Shown here piece by piece: positions 43,670 to 52,992 of a DNA stretch of 64,000 nucleotides (the first letter of the stretch is position 1; each line of letters starts with the position of its first letter). The notes under the pieces are model-generated. The model worked only from the letters and a program-made list of their open reading frames with translations. It made no database searches and was not told the DNA's origin. The stretch is from Bartonella rattimassiliensis 15908 (GTDB lineage Bacteria > Pseudomonadota > Alphaproteobacteria > Rhizobiales > Rhizobiaceae). Location: the NCBI RefSeq assembly GCF_000278215.1, contig NZ_JH725069.1, forward strand, positions 62,001-126,000, written 5' to 3'. Made by a program: the position numbers and the translations under genes.

Positions 43670-44660
43670 TTTCTCTTTACTCAAAAGTTCTCAAATTCTA
43701 ACCGCAAATAATTTGCGAATGTATTGTACAAAAAAAGAAAGCAAAAGAACGTCTTTAAAAGGGAAATATTAAGACTATTTCAAGATAAAATCCCGCAGTA
43801 AAAGAAAATCTCTTTATGCATAAATTATAGATTTCTCTATATCATAAAATAAAAAATAAAGATACTATAGTTAAACTTATATCATATTAAACAAATATGA
43901 TATACTATTAATTCATGCTGTAGCTATTATAATATTCAATTTTTATATTACAAAATTAGAACTTTAAATAGATATAACAGTCTTTCATATACAGTATGAA
44001 ATTTTTGATTGAGATTAGCTCTGCATAGGAGACATAACTACTTTTATCGAAGATCCCTCGATATCGCAAAAGCTTCACAAAAAATAAAAACTGTTCTTAA
44101 TGCTTCCCGCTAGTCAATAAATACCTGCAGTACTCTTTATGCCCAATAAATCACCGACCAAAACCGATCGTAAATCCCATATACCCTACTTCATCATTAT
44201 GCATAAGAAATTTACAAATATACCAAAACTATTCCATTCTCTATGAATTCAAAATATTGCGCAAACCCTTTGAGGGTTTTCTATCCGCCCATATCAAACG
44301 AAAAAAGTAACCGGCCTATAAAATGCGTTAACCCATTTCATTACAGAAAATTCTGCTTTCGCTTTTCTGCAAATTAGCACACTCAGATTATCTTCAATCT
44401 TTTATAAAATACTATATTGATTTAAAGTGTTTTTTATTGCTTTTGTTGTTATAGAAATAATAATGCAGTTAGCCTAACGAATGCCCTTAGATGAACTCGC
44501 TATTGTTCTTGTAAATTACAACGTTATCTTTATACTCTGATTTCTTATCTTTTTGTAAAATAAGTTTTCTGATTATCTTACGCATTCATTATCTTCCTAA
44601 TACGCCTTTCAAAAACTCATGAAAAGCTTGCCCCCCCCCAATCAAAAATGCGATTTTAAA
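43670..44660. other. Non-coding stretch, about 1 kb
   Basis: No open frame of substance on either strand. Around 44080-44220 the minus strand reads EVGYMGFTIGFGR before a stop, which could be an outer-membrane-protein relic, but it is too short to name. A nine-base poly-C run is at 44631-44639. Confidence 0.4.
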
Positions 44661-44665
44661 AACGG

Positions 44666-45046
44666 CTAAAAATAAGCATTCGCAATAGAGGGATGAGAAA
44701 CCGCTTTTGAGAGAACCATAGCAACGGTTTTACCAAACTCTTGAGCTTTCTCATTCCCATAACCATTTTCACAAGCAAATGAAACTACATCACGACGAAC
44801 CTTTTCAATAAACAGCTCCTGCTGCTGAGGATTCATCTTAGAAAGGCGCATGATAATATCTGGAAAAGACACAGACAACCTCTCTAGCAATGCCTCCTCT
44901 GTTACATCAATCTGCTGAGAAGAAAAAGAAGAACGACCGGGAAGAAACTGAGAAATAGTACCGCTCCGTAAAGCAAAAAGACCAGCACCAAAAATAGAAA
45001 ACATAAATAAAATAAGAACAATACGATGTCCGAAAGATCCCATCAT
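44666..45046 (-). CDS. Small membrane-anchored hypothetical protein
   Basis: Not recognised. The 126-residue product has one N-terminal hydrophobic helix (about residues 8-27, IVLILFMFSIFGAGLFAL). A helical, charged region follows (VTEEALLERLSVSFPDIIMRLSKMNPQQQELFIEKVRRDV). AGGTAAGAGAG directly before the ATG supports translation. It is isolated between long non-coding stretches, and the predicted small RNA lies upstream on the same strand. It may be genus-specific. Confidence 0.6.
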   Translation of the reverse strand: MMGSFGHRIVLILFMFSIFGAGLFALRSGTISQFLPGRSSFSSQQIDVTEEALLERLSVSFPDIIMRLSKMNPQQQELFIEKVRRDVVSFACENGYGNEKAQEFGKTVAMVLSKAVSHPSIANAYF

Positions 45047-45249
45047 CTCTCTTACCTAAAGATTACAGAACAAAAACACAGATTCGCTTTATAGCATTTA
45101 ACGATACTTCAATAAAGAAAAATTCTCATCACTTGAATAAATATGAACACTAACCAATCCATAACCGCTATCCACTACAGGCTCAATAATAGCAGATCTT
45201 ATATCTTTTACCCCCTCCTGATAACACCTTACAAAACTATAACAAAAAC

Positions 45250-45372
45250 AAAAAAACCTGACTGAGGAAATCCTCAGTCAGGCCAGACAATCTAAGGGAT
45301 CCACGCGGGGGGGGGGGGGAGGAGGTTCCCCGATTGTCTTCCCGCATCAACCACTAAGGTAGCCGATGCAAT
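45250..45372 (-). ncRNA. Predicted structured small RNA with anti-Shine-Dalgarno motif
   Basis: Read on the minus strand, three consecutive stems are visible. GCATC/GATGC lies at 45344-45369. AGACAATC/GATTGTCT pairs 45332-45339 with 45285-45292. A perfect 12-bp CCTGACTGAGGA/TCCTCAGTCAGG hairpin (45257-45282) is followed by TTTTTTTGTTTTTG, a strong terminator. The loop of stem 2 holds CCTCCTCCC inside a 13-base C run. This three-hairpin layout with CCTCCTCCC recalls the alpha-r14 (NfeR1-like) family of alphaproteobacterial small RNAs, which block ribosome sites; that match is from memory. Ends are estimated. No protein gene overlaps it. Confidence 0.7.
45307..45319. repeat. 13-base G/C homopolymer
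   Basis: Thirteen consecutive G on the plus strand, in a genome segment that is otherwise AT-rich. It lies inside the loop of the predicted small RNA, directly extending its CCTCCTCCC motif. Tracts this long are prone to slippage, so the length may vary between cells or reads. Confidence 0.9.
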
Positions 45373-46144
45373 ATTATTGCTATGGAACAAAATGCTTTAA
45401 ACAACAAGAAATTCTTATCATCTTATACGCAAAAAAGCATAAAAGAATTATAAATCGTTTAAAAATGGTGATATTTAGGCAAAAAAAATTCAAATTGACC
45501 CAATTTGAAGCAATTTTATTTCTAAAAAATTCAATAAAAATTTCCGACCATAATAATTTTTTTCATCACTCCGATAATCATAATTAACAAACTAGGTAAT
45601 TTGTATGCTTCACCCTATAAAAAGCAAATTCCAGAAAGGCAGAATCAGAAGAATCACTTATCCAACAGCGATCACCACAAAAAGAAAAACATCTGCTCAA
45701 AGGAGGATATGAGTCACTTAAAATAAAAACAATAACTTAGGTAAATAGAATCTTATCTATCTTCATAAAAATTTCTGCAAATGATCTTTTAAACTATTAT
45801 CAAACCACTTACGCATTACGCAAACAACATCAATGAAAAATTTAAACAACTTAATTTTACAAAAAATAAGAGCTCTGAAAATATTTATTCCGAATCGTGT
45901 CCCATAATCATGCTAAATAACAATAAACTATTCTACACTAGCCAAAAGACTCCACTGCATTTTAATATAACGAGCAAAGATCAGTGCAGGCATTTTCTCT
46001 TAATCTCTATCACTTAACTTAACCCATAAAAACACGGCAGTTTTCATACTCAAAAATTATTCCACTTTGTTCTTTTAACGTAAATAATTCATTGAATTAC
46101 AAATCATAATTCATCATTTTACAACTTACTGTAAAAATCTAAAC

Positions 46145-46390
46145 AGTGTAAGATCCTCTTATTCCAAATCTCCTTATATCAAATCCATAAAAAACATTCA
46201 TTTGCACATCACAAGCAAAACGAGGCATATGAATAGAAACCATTAAAAGGCGTAGAATACCTCTGATGAATCATTTTAAAGCGGAGAGTGACAACAAACA
46301 TAAAAAAATGATAACGCCAGCTTAAACTAAAAATGGTGATATTCTGTAAATTTTACGCCATACCATCCACAATCCATATCATAGATAAGC
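46145..46390 (+). pseudogene. Integrase 5' remnant, copy A
   Basis: The left part (GTAAGATCCTCTTATTCCAAA, then TTGCACATCACAAGC) matches the stretch before the integrase remnant at 52.4-52.5 kb. About 150 bases on, AATGGTGATATTCTGTAAATTTTACGCCATACCATCCAC reads NGDIL*ILRHTIH, lining up with NGSVQ*LYNYTLH of that remnant. It is heavily decayed. The integrase label is inferred through the better-preserved copy. Confidence 0.5.
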
Positions 46391-46506
46391 GCACAAATAT
46401 GAAAAGAAAGAAGAAAATCACTTTTGAAAAAATAACAAGCACATTCAATTTTAATAACCTTCATTGTTTCTAATGATAAAGATACACAAAATTATACATT
46501 TTTCTT

Positions 46507-46662
46507 TCATATCTTCTCCAAAGCCCATCTCAATTTGATTTTATAAAGATAACGTAAAAGACTTAGACAAATACCTGTACAAATCAGAATCATAAAGCCA
46601 AATGTATTACAATTATTATGAATAAAATATTTCATAAAATCCAAAATATCTCTCCAATCCAT
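46507..46662 (-). CDS. Possible 51-residue membrane microprotein
   Basis: The open frame reads MDWRDILDFMKYF..., then a hydrophobic helix (about residues 21-41, FGFMILICTGICLSLLRYLY), then a basic helix KIKLRWALEKI. The layout (short charged start, one membrane helix, basic tail) is credible for a small membrane protein. There is no strong ribosome site and no known family. It could equally be the end of a decayed phage gene. Confidence 0.35.
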   Translation of the reverse strand: MDWRDILDFMKYFIHNNCNTFGFMILICTGICLSLLRYLYKIKLRWALEKI

Positions 46663-47468
46663 TTGGCTGGTCTATAAGTATTTTCATGGCCTTATTTGCT
46701 AAATTCTTGCTGTAACTTATTATCAATAACCCGTTCTTAATACATCAGCATATTTAAAATAAAAATTAAAACGAATTTTCTCCTGCAAATCATTTTAGCT
46801 TTTATAGACCAATTAGAGTACAAATATTTATGCCATTGAAGAATCTTTAAAAAGGGAAAACCATCATTCATTTGGGAAAAAATATAAAAGCTTAAAGATA
46901 AAAACCCATTGGCCATCTTTACTCCCTTTTCATTTGGCTTTACAGCTTTTAAAAATTCTCTGAACATTGCATTTTAAATAACAAAAGTTGCATTTTGCCT
47001 CACGCTTTTATTTTTTTGTTCTCTTTAGCATCTTTTCCCCCCTCACGAAAAACTCTCAGATACTTTTCATCTAGGAATTTGTTAAAAAAGAAATACCTCG
47101 CCCCATTTCACCCCATTTCACCACATCTCTCTATATAGCTTAAAATCTATTAAAACCACCATTTTTGACATTCATGAAGATACGAACCATCAGCCCATTA
47201 TTATATTGCAGTAGCTCCTAGAAAGTACATGAGAGGTATATTTGCTTCTCTAAACGATATTATTTACACAAAAATTTGCTCTTGTAAGATACCAACAAAG
47301 TACGTTTGGATTTTGAAACAGAAGATTGGAAATGCAAAAACATTTTTGCATTAGATCTTCTTATTGGAATAATATAAAAAATAACTACTCTTCAATGATT
47401 GAATAAAATTTTATATCTAGGTTATTTCTTGAAAAAATCAGAGAATAAAGCACATCAACAGACACTAT

Positions 47469-48407
47469 TTATGCAAACTCTACTTGTTTATCTTTGATAT
47501 CATCAACCAATAAACGCGGATCGCGAGCAAGCCAAAGTGTAACCATACCCTCCTCATTATTTTCATTTTGGGTAAGATCGAGACAAGAAGTTCGTTCTAA
47601 AATAAGTCCCGCATTTTTAAACCATTGTTCTATTTGTAAAGACGAAAATCCAAAATGCATAGATGCTTGATAAGAATGTGAAGACTCAACTTTATGATAA
47701 CCAAAATCTATAATCAATAAACGCCCATGAGGACGCAAAACACCTGATATCTCCTGAAGAAACATTTCAGGATTTTCAAGAAAATGTAAAACCCAATGAA
47801 GAATTACAAAATCAAAAGTTATATTTCCCACAGACAAGTGCAAAACATTGCTATCAAGCACGATTTCAACCGCATGCGTATAAAGATCAGAAAATAATTT
47901 TAAAACAGAATCCCCACCCCTTCCAATATTAAGAATTGTCTCAAATGGTTTATCGCCAACGATTTCAAGTAAAGCATTTTCCACAACATGATCTGCCATA
48001 TAGGATGATCGTAATACATCCCATTGCGATGTATTTTGTAAAAAATGCTTCTTTTCCATCTTTTGACGCTGCTTTTTAACGTCCTTCAAACGTTCTAAAT
48101 CATGCGCTAATATCATATCATGCTTTGGCAAAGCCGAAAGAACACCCATCACAATATCTTTCCCCCAAAAGTCATGACAAAGCTTAAAATAAAGGCAATC
48201 TCCCTTCTGATAACGCTCAATCAATCGTGCTTCGTATAATAAACGTAAATATCGCGCTATACATACTTGCGACTGCTCAAGAATAAAAATAAAATCAGGA
48301 ATTGTTAAATCTTCATGATGCAAAAGTGTAAGAACACGTAAATGGCTTACTTCTGCTACCGCTTTCAGCAGCATAATCATTGCATCTAAACTTTCATTTT
48401 TTTTCAT
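47469..48407 (-). CDS. ArsR-type regulator fused to a SAM-methyltransferase-like domain
   Basis: A 312-residue fusion. Residues 1-90 form an ArsR winged helix (LLKAVAEVSHLRVLTLLHHEDLTIPDFIFIL, then VCIARYLRLLYEARLIERYQKGDCLYFKL). Residues about 130-300 resemble a class I methyltransferase (FDFVILHWVLHFLENPEMFLQEISGVLRPHGRLLIIDF). The usual SAM loop is altered to ILNIGRGGDSVLKLF, lacking the DxGxGxG pattern, so binding may be changed. In relatives such fusions sit near methionine-cycle genes; none is here. A perfect palindrome covers its promoter region, suggesting autoregulation. Confidence 0.85.
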   Translation of the reverse strand: MKKNESLDAMIMLLKAVAEVSHLRVLTLLHHEDLTIPDFIFILEQSQVCIARYLRLLYEARLIERYQKGDCLYFKLCHDFWGKDIVMGVLSALPKHDMILAHDLERLKDVKKQRQKMEKKHFLQNTSQWDVLRSSYMADHVVENALLEIVGDKPFETILNIGRGGDSVLKLFSDLYTHAVEIVLDSNVLHLSVGNITFDFVILHWVLHFLENPEMFLQEISGVLRPHGRLLIIDFGYHKVESSHSYQASMHFGFSSLQIEQWFKNAGLILERTSCLDLTQNENNEEGMVTLWLARDPRLLVDDIKDKQVEFA

Positions 48408-48427
48408 AATTATCCCTTACGTACTCA

Positions 48428-48445
48428 TATAAACATTTGTTTATA
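48428..48445. promoter_or_regulatory. Palindromic operator candidate for the ArsR-type regulator
   Basis: TATAAACA-TT-TGTTTATA is a perfect 8-2-8 inverted repeat. It lies 21 bases before the regulator's start codon. The AACA..TGTT core with a two-base centre resembles known ArsR/SmtB operators. Confidence 0.65.
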
Positions 48446-49017
48446 AGAAAAAAAGTCAAGCATCAGATGCATATTCTTATTTATTTTGTTCCAGCCATTG
48501 TATCATAATATGAAAAAAATAGGCTACTATAAAAAAGAACGAATTTTGTCTAACTGCCTTTTACTATAATTTTAATATATTGATTTATAATAATAATTAT
48601 TCATTTCTAACTTGAATAAAAAATCATATAAATAAATGAAAACATCTCTTACGGCCATCTCAAAATAAGAACGATCAAACATCGAGAGAAAGTCAATAAC
48701 ATGATGCTTCTAACTTGCATCTTTATTCAGTAAAAATGATAATACTCAATGGCCAGAACATTTATAGAATAGTCCTTACACTTTCTATAAAAACTCCCCT
48801 CTTCATATGAATTTTACAAATAATAATCAGTTATATCTCATAAGTAAAATAGTCTTATTTATGTCATGATCTTATAAAGATTTACGCTGTAGTCTCCTAA
48901 GATATCCTACTCTTTTCAACAAACAAAAACTTCCATGGAGTACACGCTTTAATTTATGAAATAACAAATACCCAAATATGCTATTTTTTCAACCAAGTCC
49001 CAATAAGATAGGAAACT
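48446..49017. other. Intergenic stretch with no supported gene
   Basis: About 570 AT-rich bases. TATTGATTTATAATAATAA at about 48578-48596 is also found before integrase remnant copy C (near 52345), hinting at another trace of the same element. Nothing else was seen. Confidence 0.4.
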
Positions 49018-50667
49018 CTAGCGTGTAAGAGGCTTATAATTTACATGCTTAAGATTAAGGGACTCTGCACCAAGACGGCGAACTTTATCAGCCTCATATT
49101 CAGCGAAATTACCTTCAAACCATTCCACATGACCATTACCTTCAAAAGCTAAAATATGCGTTGCCAATCGATCAAGAAACATACGATCGTGCGATATGAT
49201 AACCGCACAACCAGCAAAATTTTCCAATGCATCTTCTAGCGCTCCCAATGTTTCAGTATCGAGATCATTTGTCGGTTCATCAAGAAGAAGCACATTCCCT
49301 CCCTCTTTTAAAAGTTTCGCTAGATGTACGCGATTACGCTGCCCCCCCGATAAATTTGCCACCTTCTGCTGCTGATCTGCACCCTTGAAATTAAAAGCCC
49401 CGCAATAAGCACGGCTATTCATCTCGTATTTTCCTAACTTAATAATATCGTTTTCACCAGAAATTTCTTCCCAAACAGTTTTATTACCCGCTAAGGAATC
49501 GCGGCTTTGATCCACATAACTCATGTGAACCGTCTCACCGATGCGTATTTGACCTGAATCGGGCTGTTCCTGTCCAGTCAACATTTTAAACAAGGTAGAC
49601 TTTCCCATCCCATTAGCTCCAATAACGCCAACAATACCACCAGCCGGAAGTTTAAAAGAGAGAGAATCAATCAACACACGTTCACCATACACTTTAGAGA
49701 GGTTATCAACTTCAATGACAACCTGCCCTAATCTTTCTCCAATAGGGATAATGATTTGCGCTTCTCCAGGACGGCGTTCACGTGCGGCTTGAACCAACGC
49801 ATCATAAGCTTTAATTCGAGCTTTTGACTTTACTTGTCGCCCTTTTGGACTAGAAGCAATCCATTCTTGCTCACGCGATAAAGCGCGTTGACGTGCAGCT
49901 TCTTCACGGCCTTCTTGAGCCAAACGTTTGGCCTTAGCCCCTAAATAAGCAGAATAGTTTCCCTCATAAGGAATACCTCTCCCCCGATCTAACTCCAAAA
50001 TCCAACTGGTAACATTGTCAAGAAAATAACGATCATGAGTTATCAAAAGCACGGCCCCTGGATATTCACGCAGATGCCTTTCAAGCCAAGCAGTCGTTTC
50101 AGCATCTAAATGGTTTGTCGGTTCATCTAAAAGTAACAAATCAGGCTTTGACAACAGCAATTTACAAAGCGCTACACGCCGCTTCTCACCACCGGAAAGC
50201 TTTGTCACATCACCATTGGCTGGCGGACAACCAAGAGCAGCCATCGCCATTTCCACTTGACTATCTAAATCCCAAAGATTCTGACTATCAATAATATCCT
50301 GAAGCCGTGCACTTTCATCCGCCGTTTCCTCGCTATAATTCATCATCAATTCGTTATAACGCTCAAGAATTGCCTGTTTATCTGCAACACCTTCCATTAC
50401 ATTGCCACGCACATCTTTGCTTTCATCAAGCAAAGGCTCTTGTGGTAAATAGCCACAGCGTGCTCCTTCAGAAAGCCATGCTTCTCCCGTATATTCCTTA
50501 TCTAGCCCAGCCATAATACGTAAAATAGTTGATTTACCTGCACCATTTGGCCCTAAAATACCAATCTTTGCATCTGGATAAAAAGACAAATGAATATTTT
50601 CTAAAATTTTTTTATTGCCATAAGCCTTGTTGAGCCCAGCCATATGATAGATAAATTGACGTGCCAT
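49018..50667 (-). CDS. ettA: ABC-F translational throttle EttA
   Basis: A 549-residue soluble protein with two ABC ATPase cassettes and no membrane segment. Walker A motifs GPNGAGKS (39-46) and GANGMGKS, signatures LSGGEKRRVAL and LSGGQRNRVHL, and Walker B LLLDEPTNHLD and LLLDEPTNDLD are visible. The linker between cassettes (QEWIASSPKGRQVKSKARIKAYD) is the P-site tRNA interaction motif type. EttA binds the ribosomal E site and gates the first peptide bond according to ATP level. It stands alone. Confidence 0.94.
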   Translation of the reverse strand: MARQFIYHMAGLNKAYGNKKILENIHLSFYPDAKIGILGPNGAGKSTILRIMAGLDKEYTGEAWLSEGARCGYLPQEPLLDESKDVRGNVMEGVADKQAILERYNELMMNYSEETADESARLQDIIDSQNLWDLDSQVEMAMAALGCPPANGDVTKLSGGEKRRVALCKLLLSKPDLLLLDEPTNHLDAETTAWLERHLREYPGAVLLITHDRYFLDNVTSWILELDRGRGIPYEGNYSAYLGAKAKRLAQEGREEAARQRALSREQEWIASSPKGRQVKSKARIKAYDALVQAARERRPGEAQIIIPIGERLGQVVIEVDNLSKVYGERVLIDSLSFKLPAGGIVGVIGANGMGKSTLFKMLTGQEQPDSGQIRIGETVHMSYVDQSRDSLAGNKTVWEEISGENDIIKLGKYEMNSRAYCGAFNFKGADQQQKVANLSGGQRNRVHLAKLLKEGGNVLLLDEPTNDLDTETLGALEDALENFAGCAVIISHDRMFLDRLATHILAFEGNGHVEWFEGNFAEYEADKVRRLGAESLNLKHVNYKPLTR

Positions 50668-50829
50668 AAATTTCTCTTTAATATTGTGCGATATTAATAA
50701 TGAGGATTTTGCAAAAACTGCTTTCGCTTTTTGAAACTGTACAGTAAAGAGCGCTTGTATCGTATCAAAAGCTTTCCACTTTATATTGGTACATTTTTTC
50801 TAATCTCACAAGCCCCAGTATGGTTCTGA

Positions 50830-51366
50830 ATGCAAAAAAATATCCTCTTAAAAAGAAAAAAGCAAATCTTTTTAGCTGTCCCTGAAACATGTTATCAAAC
50901 CTTACCTCTCTTTTCTATACCAGATATCACGTTGTATTTGTATCGCATTAAACCAACTTATCAATGTAATATGGTACCAAAAAGAAAAGTAATTCTCTAT
51001 GCACCTTCCTTTTTTGCTTTATGGGCTTTATATTACGCAGTCCAAAACCCTTCCCTTTTTTCTTCGATTTTTTGTTACGAAAAACAGTGGACTTCACCCC
51101 TTGCCTTGATGTGGCTTAAATTACGTTTGCAAAACGACCGCCGCCTGATGGGCTCTGACGTCCCAAGCCCAATGATCATGAAGGCTTTGCATCAACACGT
51201 AGCAAAAAATGATTACAGTGCACTTCCCATTGGCACGTGGTTACAATTCGTAAAAAACTATAAAATGAATTGTAAAAACTTATCCATTCCCCTTTTTTGG
51301 CTTGATAATTATAAAAATAATAACAATATCCAACAAATCATTTCAAAACTTCAAGACGAAATATAG
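50830..51366 (+). CDS. Shortened esterase-like protein, possibly decayed
   Basis: The 178-residue product has RKVILYAPSFFALWALYYAVQNPSLFSSIFCYEKQW (about 52-87). It follows the pattern of esterase-D/IroE-type hydrolases, where the nucleophile elbow reads GHSFGGLFALYALL..P.LF. The serine is kept but the elbow glycines are lost, so activity is doubtful. The length is well below the usual 250-300. No clear ribosome site precedes the ATG. It is 46 bases before pncA on the same strand. Confidence 0.5.
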   Translation: MQKNILLKRKKQIFLAVPETCYQTLPLFSIPDITLYLYRIKPTYQCNMVPKRKVILYAPSFFALWALYYAVQNPSLFSSIFCYEKQWTSPLALMWLKLRLQNDRRLMGSDVPSPMIMKALHQHVAKNDYSALPIGTWLQFVKNYKMNCKNLSIPLFWLDNYKNNNNIQQIISKLQDEI

Positions 51367-51412
51367 CTTTTTAAAAGTACGATAAAAGCTCATCCCCTAA
51401 GGAAATATATTT

Positions 51413-52021
51413 ATGGAAAAAAAAGCCTTAATCGTCATTGATATTCAAAATGACTTCTTACCAGGTGGAACACTTGCAGTACCACAAGGCGATGCTATTT
51501 TACCCGCCGTCAATAATCTCATAAATCATTTTGACCACATTATCTTAACTCAAGACTGGCATCCTAAAAACCATTGCAGCTTTGCGTCCTGCTATCCTGC
51601 AAAAAAGCCTTATGATACCATCAATCTTGACTATGGTCCTCAAATACTTTGGCCTGATCATTGCATACGAGGAACACAAGGAGCAGAATTTCATACATCT
51701 CTTAGAGTGGAAAAGGCACAACTTATCCTTAGAAAAGGCTATAATCAAAAAATGGATAGCTATTCTGCTTTTTTTGAAAATGATCAAAAAACACCAACAG
51801 GTTTACAAGTTTATCTCAAAGAACACGGTTTTACCAAACTTATTATGTGCGGCTTAGCAACTGATTTTTGTGTCGGATTTTCCGCTCTCCACGCCATACA
51901 ATGCGGTTTTAAAGTCAGCGTTTCATTAAATGCCTGTGCTGGTATTGATGTAAACGGATCACTAAACACCATGCTTAAAACTATGAACGAAGCTGGTATA
52001 GAATTGTTAATGGTCTCATGA
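51413..52021 (+). CDS. pncA: Nicotinamidase
   Basis: PncA converts nicotinamide to nicotinic acid for NAD salvage, and also activates pyrazinamide. In this 202-residue protein the catalytic triad Asp10 (VIDIQNDF), Lys108 (LRKGYNQ) and Cys153 (ATDFCVG) are present. The metal ligands Asp48, His50 (QDWHP) and His83 (WPDHC) are also present. AAGGAAAT precedes the ATG. It is of normal length and apparently intact. Confidence 0.94.
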   Translation: MEKKALIVIDIQNDFLPGGTLAVPQGDAILPAVNNLINHFDHIILTQDWHPKNHCSFASCYPAKKPYDTINLDYGPQILWPDHCIRGTQGAEFHTSLRVEKAQLILRKGYNQKMDSYSAFFENDQKTPTGLQVYLKEHGFTKLIMCGLATDFCVGFSALHAIQCGFKVSVSLNACAGIDVNGSLNTMLKTMNEAGIELLMVS

Positions 52022-52054
52022 AATATTCTTTTATAATCTACGATTATAACACAC

Positions 52055-52270
52055 TGATTTATAAGAAATAAATTATTTTTATATATTTAAGTGAAAGACC
52101 CAAATATCGTAAAGTTCTCTCATTTCAAAGCTATTTTAAAACCATTCTCTTGCGCGTCACAAAGAGGATCAGCATATGAATAAAAATCATTCAAGAAAAC
52201 AGCAAAAATGCTTTCTACGAACCGTTAAATGCAAAAATTTTATAGAACTGCAAACAAGTAAAAAGTATAG
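52055..52270 (+). pseudogene. Integrase 5' remnant, copy B
   Basis: The sequence AATATCGTAAAGTTCTCTCATTTCAAAGCT, then CTTGCGCGTCACAAAGAGG, parallels the stretch before copy C. At about 52224 TTAAATGCAAAAATTTTATAG reads LNAKIL*, aligned with LSAKNF of copy C. The rest is unrecognisable. It lies directly before copy C. Confidence 0.5.
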
Positions 52271-52339
52271 TGCTAACCTGCACCTTCATATTTAAGTTAA
52301 AAGATGTCCAAGAGATTGTACATTATTCCTTCATATTCA

Positions 52340-52510
52340 AGATATTGATTTATAATAATAAATAATTGTTTTACATGTTAAACGAGAGCCCAGAATATCG
52401 TAAGATTCTCTCATTCCAAAGCTGGTTATATTGAATCAATTAAAATCACTTACTTGCACATCACAAGCGAGGCTGACGTGAAGAAAAAGGGGTAAAAATG
52501 CCTCCTATGA
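52340..52510 (+). repeat. Upstream repeat shared by the integrase remnants (copy C)
   Basis: Sequence from TTGATTTATAATAATAAATAATTG through AATATCGTAAGATTCTCTCATTCCAAAGCT to TTGCACATCACAAGCGAGG recurs, with divergence, at 52.06-52.19 kb and at 46.14-46.24 kb. It sits just before the start of the integrase-like reading, so it may be the old promoter or leader of that gene. Confidence 0.6.
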
Positions 52511-52858
52511 ATGCTCTTAAGTGCCAAGAACTTTACCTCCCCCAAAGCTGGCAAATGGTGTGAGAGTGCCAGCTCGTAACTTAACAAACGTAAAGATGGT
52601 AATGGTAGTGTTCAATAGCTTTATAATTATACCCTTCATGGATTCCGTTGCGAAATGGGTATGACGAGCTTTGCGACATATCTTTTAAAAAAAGCACGCA
52701 AATTAACACCACATCAGAAACAAAAGCGTGAAGCAATGCGCAGTCTTCATTATTAAAGACATTGTTTGAGAGACTCTTGAAAGCTATAAAGCTAAACTAA
52801 TGATAGTAAAGATGGAAACTAATTTTTACCTTTGCGTCTTTATATCTTCCCTATCATA
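52511..52858 (+). pseudogene. Decayed phage-type tyrosine integrase, N-terminal part (copy C)
   Basis: From ATG at 52511 one frame reads LLSAKNFTSPKAGKWC, stop, LNKRKDGNGSVQ, stop, LYNYTLHGFRCEMGMTSFATYLLKKARKL and KQKREAMRSLHY. After a one-base shift it goes on IKDIV*ETLESYKAKL. This order matches the N-terminal arm-binding (DUF4102-like) and core-binding start of P4-type integrases. The catalytic C-terminal half is absent. Two stops and a frameshift make it dead. It lies between pncA and the DUF475 gene. Confidence 0.75.
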
Positions 52859-52992
52859 GGGAGAATTCATGCAATAGACTCACCTTAAAAAAATGAAAAT
52901 AAGCAATAAAATGGCATTTTTTTCATGAAAGATATTTCTCTTCAAAGACATGCTATAAACAAAAGCGTGAGAAAATATAAAGTTTCCATTAC

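Larger units (their letters stand above)
45376..47468. other. Gene-poor stretch with integrase remnant and one possible tiny gene
   Basis: About 2.1 kb. It holds an integrase-type remnant (46145-46390, listed separately) and a possible 51-codon gene (46507-46662). Open frames at 45366-45587 (plus) and 46737-46967 (minus) have no ribosome site or recognisable domain and are not called. Confidence 0.5.

Noticed and set aside
45366-45587. 73-codon plus-strand frame beside the predicted small RNA
   Set aside because: It has no ribosome site and its composition (runs of K, I, F, N) is that of random AT-rich DNA.
46737-46967. 76-codon minus-strand frame
   Set aside because: No ribosome site, no family and no membrane or coiled-coil layout that would support it.
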